Shown here in pieces: positions 5,608-9,813 of a DNA stretch of 9,813 bases; within the stretch, counting starts at the first letter, position 1; every line of letters begins with the position of its first letter. The position numbers were made by a program, and so were the translations under genes. Location of the stretch: positions 1-9,813 of the forward strand of contig CAIQCM010000092.1 in NCBI GenBank assembly GCA_903870305.1, written 5' to 3'. This stretch comes from an uncultured bacterium (GTDB lineage: Bacteria > Patescibacteriota > Patescibacteriia > CAIQCM01). The notes below the pieces were generated by a model. That model had not been told where the DNA came from, made no database searches, and was given only the letters and a program-made list of their open reading frames with translations.

Positions 5608-6853
5608 ACTCTAAATACTTCTTTCCATCCAATTTTTCCGGAAGATATTTTTGATTTATCGGCTCTTTAAATGCCGGATTATACTTATAGCCCTTGCCGT
5701 AATCGAGTTCTTTCATGAGTTTGGTCGGGGCGTTCCTTAAATGAAGCGGCACGGGTTCATTGGGAAGTTCGGCGATGTCTTTTTGCACAGCCGTGTAGGC
5801 GGTGTAAAGCGCGTTCGATTTGGGCGCCTTGGCGAGGTAGGCGGCGCAATGCGCTAAAATAACATTGCATTCCGGCATGCCGATCGCGTGCGCGGCGTTA
5901 TAGGCGTTCATCGCAATAACAAGCGCTTGCGAGTCGGCCAAGCCAACATCCTCGGAGGCAAAACGGACCAAACGTCGCGCGACGTAAAGGGGATCCTCCC
6001 CCGCCTCGAGCATGCGACCGAGCCAATAGAGCGCCGCGTCGGCGTCGGAACCGCGCATTGATTTGTGCAGAGCGGAAATGATGTTGTAGTGTTCCTCGCC
6101 GGTCTTGTCGTATCGAAGATGCGTTTTCGCGAGCGCGTACTTGACCGCTTCGATCTTTAATACTTGGCGCTTTGATATCTTGAGCGCCTTGGCCGCGATC
6201 TCAAGCGAGTTAAGCGCCACGCGCGCGTCGCCGTCGGCGATGTAGGCAAGAAACTCGATCGCTTCGGCGTCAACTTTTACCTTGCCATCGAGGCCCTCCG
6301 GACTTTTTATCGCTCGCTCCAATAATTTCTTAATATCCTCGGCCGTGAGTTTCTCGAGAACGAAAACGCGACAGCGCGAAAGAAGCGCGCCGTTGATTTC
6401 AAACGACGGATTTTCCGTGGTCGCGCCAATTAACGTGATGACGCCGCTTTCGACCTGCGGCAAAAGAGAATCTTGCTGGCTTTTGTTCCAACGATGGATC
6501 TCATCGACAAAAAGGATCGTCCTCGTATTTGCGAGCTTGCGTTTTTCTTTGGCTTCATCAACTACGCGGCGCAGTTCAACAATGCCGGAAGAAACCGCCG
6601 ACACTTGCTCAAAGCGCGAACGCGTGAGGCGCGCAATAATGCGCGCGAGCGTCGTCTTGCCGGTCCCCGGCGGACCCCAAAAGATCATCGACGGCAATTC
6701 GTCGCGCTCGATCAAAGTGCGCAAAGTCGCGCCGGAGCCGATCAATTTTTCCTGCCCCACATACTCATCGAGCGTTGTAGGTCGCATGCGATCCGCGAGC
6801 GGCGCCGAGCGTTTCAGCTCTTGCTCTAATTTTAGGTCAAAGAGATCGGACAT
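5606..6853 (-). CDS. rarA: Replication-associated recombination protein A (RarA/MgsA), AAA+ ATPase
   Basis: This is a cytoplasmic clamp-loader-like AAA+ ATPase that acts at stalled replication forks and is related to eukaryotic WRNIP1/Mgs1. It has 415 residues. The N-terminal ADRMRPTTLDEYVGQ (20-34) is typical of the family. Walker A GPPGTGKT is at 60-67, Walker B LFVDEIHRW at 114-122, sensor-1 region GATTENPSF at 143-151 and an arginine finger in LLSRCRVF (R160). The C-terminal tetramerisation part includes HKSMRGSDADAALYWL (263-278) and ASEDVGLAD (299-307), and length is normal. The frame is open to 6976, but that extension lies inside the preceding gene, so the ATG at 6853, 10 nt after the rmlA stop, is chosen. 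It is co-oriented with envelope genes on both sides, probably by shared transcription rather than shared function. Confidence 0.95.
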   Translation of the reverse strand: MSDLFDLKLEQELKRSAPLADRMRPTTLDEYVGQEKLIGSGATLRTLIERDELPSMIFWGPPGTGKTTLARIIARLTRSRFEQVSAVSSGIVELRRVVDEAKEKRKLANTRTILFVDEIHRWNKSQQDSLLPQVESGVITLIGATTENPSFEINGALLSRCRVFVLEKLTAEDIKKLLERAIKSPEGLDGKVKVDAEAIEFLAYIADGDARVALNSLEIAAKALKISKRQVLKIEAVKYALAKTHLRYDKTGEEHYNIISALHKSMRGSDADAALYWLGRMLEAGEDPLYVARRLVRFASEDVGLADSQALVIAMNAYNAAHAIGMPECNVILAHCAAYLAKAPKSNALYTAYTAVQKDIAELPNEPVPLHLRNAPTKLMKELDYGKGYKYNPAFKEPINQKYLPEKLDGKKYLE

Positions 6854-6863
6854 GCAGAGTTTT

Positions 6864-7580
6864 TTATTTCTTCGAAAAATACTCAGCCGCCGCGGCAAGG
6901 CCCGAAAAACTCCCCACGTCCCACCATGGCCCCGTAACCGGCTTGGCAATAAGTTCTTCGGCGATGCGGTAGGCATCGGTCACGTCGGTTATCTCCAATT
7001 CCCCGCGCGATGACGGCTTTAACGAATCAATGATGGTAAAAACCTGGCAATCAAAAAGATACAGACCGACCTGCGCCAAATTCGACTTTGGCGCTTGCGG
7101 TTTTTCTTCAATCGAAAGAACTCTCCCGCCGGGACCGATCTCGATAACCCCGTAAGCGCGAGCGTTATCGGTCTCTTTGTAAAAAACCGTGGCGCCTGAC
7201 ATGAACGAGCCGAACGCTTCGGAAAAATCTTCATCAAAGATATTGTCGCCCAAAATAACGGCGCAATCATCGCCCCCGACAAAATCGCGCGCCATCCGTA
7301 ACGCGTCGGCAATGCCGCCCGGTTTGTCCTGGATCCTGTAGGTGATATTAACGCCGTAAGCGGCGCCCGAGCCCAGCAAGCGCACGAATTGATACGCGTA
7401 TTCCGGACCGGTGACAACCATAATGTCGGTGACGCCGGCTCTTATCAAAGTGTTGAGCGGATAAAGCACCATTGGCTTGTTCCAAACCGGCAGCAAGTGC
7501 TTGTTCATGATGTTGGTTAAGGGCGCGAGCCGCGTTCCCATGCCGCCGGCGCAAATAACACCCTTTATCTTTTTTTGCAT
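6864..7580 (-). CDS. rmlA: Glucose-1-phosphate thymidylyltransferase-like nucleotidyltransferase (short RmlA)
   Basis: The likely reaction is dTTP + glucose-1-phosphate to dTDP-glucose, the first step of dTDP-sugar (for example rhamnose) synthesis in the cytoplasm. It has 238 residues. The nucleotide-binding signature GGMGTRLAPLT is at 12-22, followed by KHLLPVWNKPM (27-37), ILGDNIF (109-115), SIEEKP (156-161), SSRGELEITD (190-199) and WWDVGS (219-224). Full-length RmlA is about 290 residues; here the C-terminal ~50 are missing, as in known short variants, and the stop is natural. GalU-type UTP use cannot be excluded, but KHLLPV and LGDNIF favour RmlA. The ATG at 7580 has a weak purine run (AAGAG) upstream. 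It follows two glycosyltransferase genes, which fits donor-sugar supply; no rmlB, C or D is in the window. Confidence 0.85.
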   Translation of the reverse strand: MQKKIKGVICAGGMGTRLAPLTNIMNKHLLPVWNKPMVLYPLNTLIRAGVTDIMVVTGPEYAYQFVRLLGSGAAYGVNITYRIQDKPGGIADALRMARDFVGGDDCAVILGDNIFDEDFSEAFGSFMSGATVFYKETDNARAYGVIEIGPGGRVLSIEEKPQAPKSNLAQVGLYLFDCQVFTIIDSLKPSSRGELEITDVTDAYRIAEELIAKPVTGPWWDVGSFSGLAAAAEYFSKK

Positions 7581-7621
7581 ATGCTCTTACGAATTACGAA
7601 TCATTTACGAATAGGTAGTAA
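7581..7621 (-). repeat. Iterated-word spacer between the glycosyltransferase and rmlA
   Basis: TACGAAT occurs three times in 25 bp (7588-7594, 7595-7601, 7606-7612), and ACGAAT again at 7627-7632 inside the preceding gene, where CGAATAATTCG is a small palindrome. Unlike the other spacers it forms no long inverted repeat. It spans the distance between the stop at 7622 and the rmlA ATG. Confidence 0.6.
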
Positions 7622-8725
7622 TTACCAACGAATAATTCGCCGCGCCACGGCCCAATAAGCGGCCATGAGCGGATTAATTATCTTCATTGCGGCGCCTGAG
7701 GTCTCTTGAAACGAGATGTCCGAAACGGCGCTTTTTAGAAGCTCGCGATCGCTTATCTTGCGCGCCTCTTGAACGCGGCGCCGCTTGTCAGCGATCTCGG
7801 ACCAGTTCCTCATATCAAATATATACCCGTAGGCCCTAAGGCGCGAACCCAGCGAGCCGTTCATTGATCCAAAAATGATCAAGCCGAGTTCGGAAACGAG
7901 AAATCCCGGCAAAAGCACGAGCAAAGTTGCGACCTTGTAATGTTCAAGGGTCAATCGATACCGGTTGCGCTCCATCCAATAATACTTGTCAACGCTTCGC
8001 GAAAATTCGTAGCGATGATTAACGACCGAGGCCGGCTCGATCACGACCAAGTAACCCGCTTCGCGCAGGCGGAGCGAAAGGTCGAGGTCTTCGTGATACA
8101 AATGATAATCCTCATCAAACAAACCGACCTTGAGAAGCGCCGATACGCGCAAAAGAACGGCGGCGCCGGAGGCGGCAATGATATTAAGATCGGGGTCCGT
8201 AAGACGACGCACGCGCAAATATCCCGCCGCATCGTGCCGCGACATTTTGTATCCGCCGCAATAGCTGAAACCCAAATAATGAAATTCGTTCCCGATCGAA
8301 TTCATTCCGCCGGAGGCGGGATCAAGAATAAGGAATGATTGCACCGCGCCAATCTTCTCGTCCTCCCCCATTCGCCGCAGCGCTTCTTTTAAAAATCCGG
8401 GGTCGCCATGCGCGTCTTCGTTCAGCAAATAAACGGCGCCGCAACCGCGCTCTTTGGCCGCGAGAATACAGGCGTTGTTGCCGCCGGCAAAACCCAAATT
8501 ACGATCAGTGGCCAAAAGCGTCACAGCCGGCAGCGTTTTTCCGACTTTGGGATGAACATTGTCTTCAAACCATTTTCTGGTCGCCGCCGAATTCTTATTG
8601 TCGATCATGATTATTTCCCACTCATCAAGCGGATGATCGACGCGTTCAAGCGACGCAAAAAGCGCGGGCAAAAATTTGTCCTCGTACCAAAGCGCGGTGA
8701 CAATGGCGACCCTCGGATGAAGCAT
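7622..8725 (-). CDS. Family 2 glycosyltransferase with C-terminal membrane-associated region
   Basis: This is a GT-A fold inverting glycosyltransferase that uses a nucleotide sugar, probably at the inner face of the membrane in glycan assembly. It has 367 residues from the ATG at 8725. It shows an N-terminal beta strand (VAIVTALWYE), IIMIDNKNS (38-46), the family hallmark DRNLGFAGGNN (74-84), a DXD-equivalent LLNEDAHGD (100-108), ASGAAVLLR (185-193) and the acceptor-side HLYHEDLDLSLRLREAGY (208-225). A hydrophobic stretch (about 265-286) probably lies in the membrane. The frame extends to a GTG at 8746, but the extra codons come from the inverted repeat and start codon 8725 opens straight into a conserved strand. 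Donor and acceptor cannot be read from sequence; rhamnosyltransferase-like enzymes share these motifs and rmlA follows. Confidence 0.88.
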   Translation of the reverse strand: MLHPRVAIVTALWYEDKFLPALFASLERVDHPLDEWEIIMIDNKNSAATRKWFEDNVHPKVGKTLPAVTLLATDRNLGFAGGNNACILAAKERGCGAVYLLNEDAHGDPGFLKEALRRMGEDEKIGAVQSFLILDPASGGMNSIGNEFHYLGFSYCGGYKMSRHDAAGYLRVRRLTDPDLNIIAASGAAVLLRVSALLKVGLFDEDYHLYHEDLDLSLRLREAGYLVVIEPASVVNHRYEFSRSVDKYYWMERNRYRLTLEHYKVATLLVLLPGFLVSELGLIIFGSMNGSLGSRLRAYGYIFDMRNWSEIADKRRRVQEARKISDRELLKSAVSDISFQETSGAAMKIINPLMAAYWAVARRIIRW

Positions 8726-8801
8726 ATAACATGAAGCATGAATCACTCGAGCCGAGCGCGGCTCGGCAAAAATGTTTCATGTTTCATGTTTTATGTTTCA
8801 T
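8717..8801 (-). repeat. Long inverted repeat between the two glycosyltransferase genes
   Basis: The arms 8717-8742 and 8776-8801 pair at 23 of 26 positions and are built from the iterated word CATGAAG/CATGAAA. At the tip is a perfect 7-bp GC-rich hairpin, GCCGAGC-GCG-GCTCGGC (8751-8767), flanked by five A (8768-8772). The right arm contains the TGA of the upstream gene (8798-8800) and the left arm contains the ATG of the downstream gene (8723-8725), so the start codon would be paired in the folded mRNA. Confidence 0.88.
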
Positions 8802-9610
8802 AAGCTTGACCGTCCTCGATATTTCCAAAGATAATTAAGCCAGCTCGCGACATGGTAGCGGGTGGTCTTACTCCGAAAAAATCCTTCGATGACCGGCAGT
8901 TTGGCCGACTCGCGGTGGTGTTCATGCTCCAATACAACGTCCGAAAGATAATAGACCGGCCAATGCTTAAGCCAGAAACGCCGGCAGAGATCGGTGTCCT
9001 CGAAATACATGAAAAAACGATCGTCCCAAAGCCCGACCTCGTTAAGCGCCTCCGCGCGAATGAACATGGCCGAGCCCATCACCCAATCGACCATGCGCCG
9101 CTTGTCGTGATCCCAACCGGTCATTAAAAAATTATCAAGATGTTTTTTGGCCATGCCGGTTTGTCCCAAGGCCGTGCGCCGATAAAGCGGCACCATGACG
9201 CGCGGGAACCGGCAGCACGAATGCTGCAGCGAGCCGTCGGTGTTCATGAGCCGCGGCGCGCAGATCCCCGCTCTTGGTTTGCTTTCCATAAATTCATAAA
9301 GCCGTTTCACCGTGTCACGCTCAATGAAGCGCGTGTCGGGGTTCAAGAAAAAATAATAGCGCGCCGGCGTGAACTTTATGCCGTTGTTGTTGGCCGCGCC
9401 AAAACCAATATTGCCGCCGTTATGCAAAAAGATCGCTTGCGGAAATTCGCGCTCAAGCATCTCCCCCACCCCGTCGCCGGAATCGTTATCCACGACCGTG
9501 ACGGCAATCGTAAGCGGGCTGTCTTTTATATCGCAAAACAGCGTCGTAAGCGCCATCCGGATCGACTCGCGCATCTTGTAGTTGACAATGATGACGGAAA
9601 TATCAACCAT
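8798..9610 (-). CDS. Family 2 glycosyltransferase (rhamnosyltransferase-like)
   Basis: This inverting GT-A glycosyltransferase acts in surface glycan assembly. It has 270 residues. The N-terminal strand MVDISVIIVNYKM is followed by VVDNDSGDG (39-47), HNGGNIGFGAANNNG (63-77), the DXD-equivalent FFLNPDTRF (87-95), MGSAMFIRAEAL (178-189) and DRFFMYFEDTDLCRRF (197-212). No membrane segment is obvious, and the length is that of a bare GT2 domain. Its ATG overlaps the upstream gene by 8 nt (ATGGTTGA), so translation is probably coupled; no clear Shine-Dalgarno sequence. Its TGA lies inside the inverted repeat. The motifs resemble the second glycosyltransferase downstream, and together with the upstream partial gene they suggest a glycan-assembly cluster. 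Sugar and acceptor are unknown. Confidence 0.88.
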   Translation of the reverse strand: MVDISVIIVNYKMRESIRMALTTLFCDIKDSPLTIAVTVVDNDSGDGVGEMLEREFPQAIFLHNGGNIGFGAANNNGIKFTPARYYFFLNPDTRFIERDTVKRLYEFMESKPRAGICAPRLMNTDGSLQHSCCRFPRVMVPLYRRTALGQTGMAKKHLDNFLMTGWDHDKRRMVDWVMGSAMFIRAEALNEVGLWDDRFFMYFEDTDLCRRFWLKHWPVYYLSDVVLEHEHHRESAKLPVIEGFFRSKTTRYHVASWLNYLWKYRGRSSL

Positions 9611-9813
9611 TTTTTTGCTTTTCTTTAAGGCGTTCTCCGACCACCTTACGGATTTTCATCGTTTGAGGCAACAGGCGGAAAAAGTCAGGCAAATACCCGA
9701 GCGCTTTACGAACAAAAATGGCCAAATACGCGATCTTACCGAGTTCGTAAAAAACAATGACCGGCAAGCGCCACGCCTCGCGCGGTGGCAGATCTTTTAC
9801 GAGCGTTAAAAGA
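9603..9813 (-). CDS. C-terminal tail of a probable glycosyltransferase (5' end outside window)
   Basis: A minus-strand frame is open from the window edge (first full codon at 9812) to TGA at 9603-9605, giving 69 residues. It reads LPPREAWRLPVIVFYELGK, then a hydrophobic stretch YLAIFVRKALGYLPDFF, then a very basic end (MKIRKVVGERLKEKQKNG). This pattern, with a Trp/Pro-rich segment, a short membrane-associated helix and a basic tail, resembles the region after the catalytic domain of many GT2 enzymes. With no catalytic motif in view the family is inferred from context. It overlaps the next gene by 8 nt. Confidence 0.65.
   Translation of the reverse strand, partial: LLTLVKDLPPREAWRLPVIVFYELGKIAYLAIFVRKALGYLPDFFRLLPQTMKIRKVVGERLKEKQKNG

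Noticed and set aside
6854..6976. N-terminal extension of RarA by 41 codons
   Set aside because: The extension lies wholly within the rmlA coding sequence in another frame, and RarA homologues begin near MSDLFD.

Overview
The window looks like chromosomal DNA of a candidate-phyla-radiation (Patescibacteria, Parcubacteria-like) bacterium. That placement is inference. It rests on a MurF lacking the usual N-terminal substrate domain, a short RmlA, tightly packed overlapping genes, starts without clear Shine-Dalgarno sequences, and spacers built from iterated short words. TGA acts as a normal stop (ATGA and 8-nt stop/start overlaps), so the code is not the TGA=Gly code of Absconditabacteria/Gracilibacteria.

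Left end (1-1204). The 3' part of a large serine recombinase gene reads rightward, is visibly more AT-rich than the rest, and runs into the antisense of a tRNA-Glu(CTC) gene. This looks like one edge of an integrated mobile element. A perfect 11-bp inverted repeat serves as terminator at the recombinase/tRNA junction. Upstream of the tRNA are two tandem ~101-bp repeats, each carrying an 18-nt copy of the tRNA 5' end.

Right of that (1205-9813) every gene is on the minus strand. In transcription order: the tail of a glycosyltransferase-like gene (runs off the window), a GT2 glycosyltransferase, a second GT2 glycosyltransferase, an RmlA-type nucleotidyltransferase, the AAA+ protein RarA, a membrane-anchored protein of unknown function, an FtsI-type class B penicillin-binding protein, and MurF. 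Together they suggest a cell-envelope block: activated-sugar synthesis and glycan assembly, then peptidoglycan precursor synthesis and septal or elongation crosslinking, with one DNA-maintenance gene embedded.

The most unusual feature is in the spacers. Three gene junctions (GT2/GT2, RarA/unknown, PBP/MurF) each contain a long near-perfect inverted repeat made of iterated 6-10-nt words. The words differ at each junction but the architecture is the same: one arm at the upstream stop codon, the other at the downstream start codon. Two further spacers carry iterated words without a long inverted repeat. I know of no named family that covers these elements.
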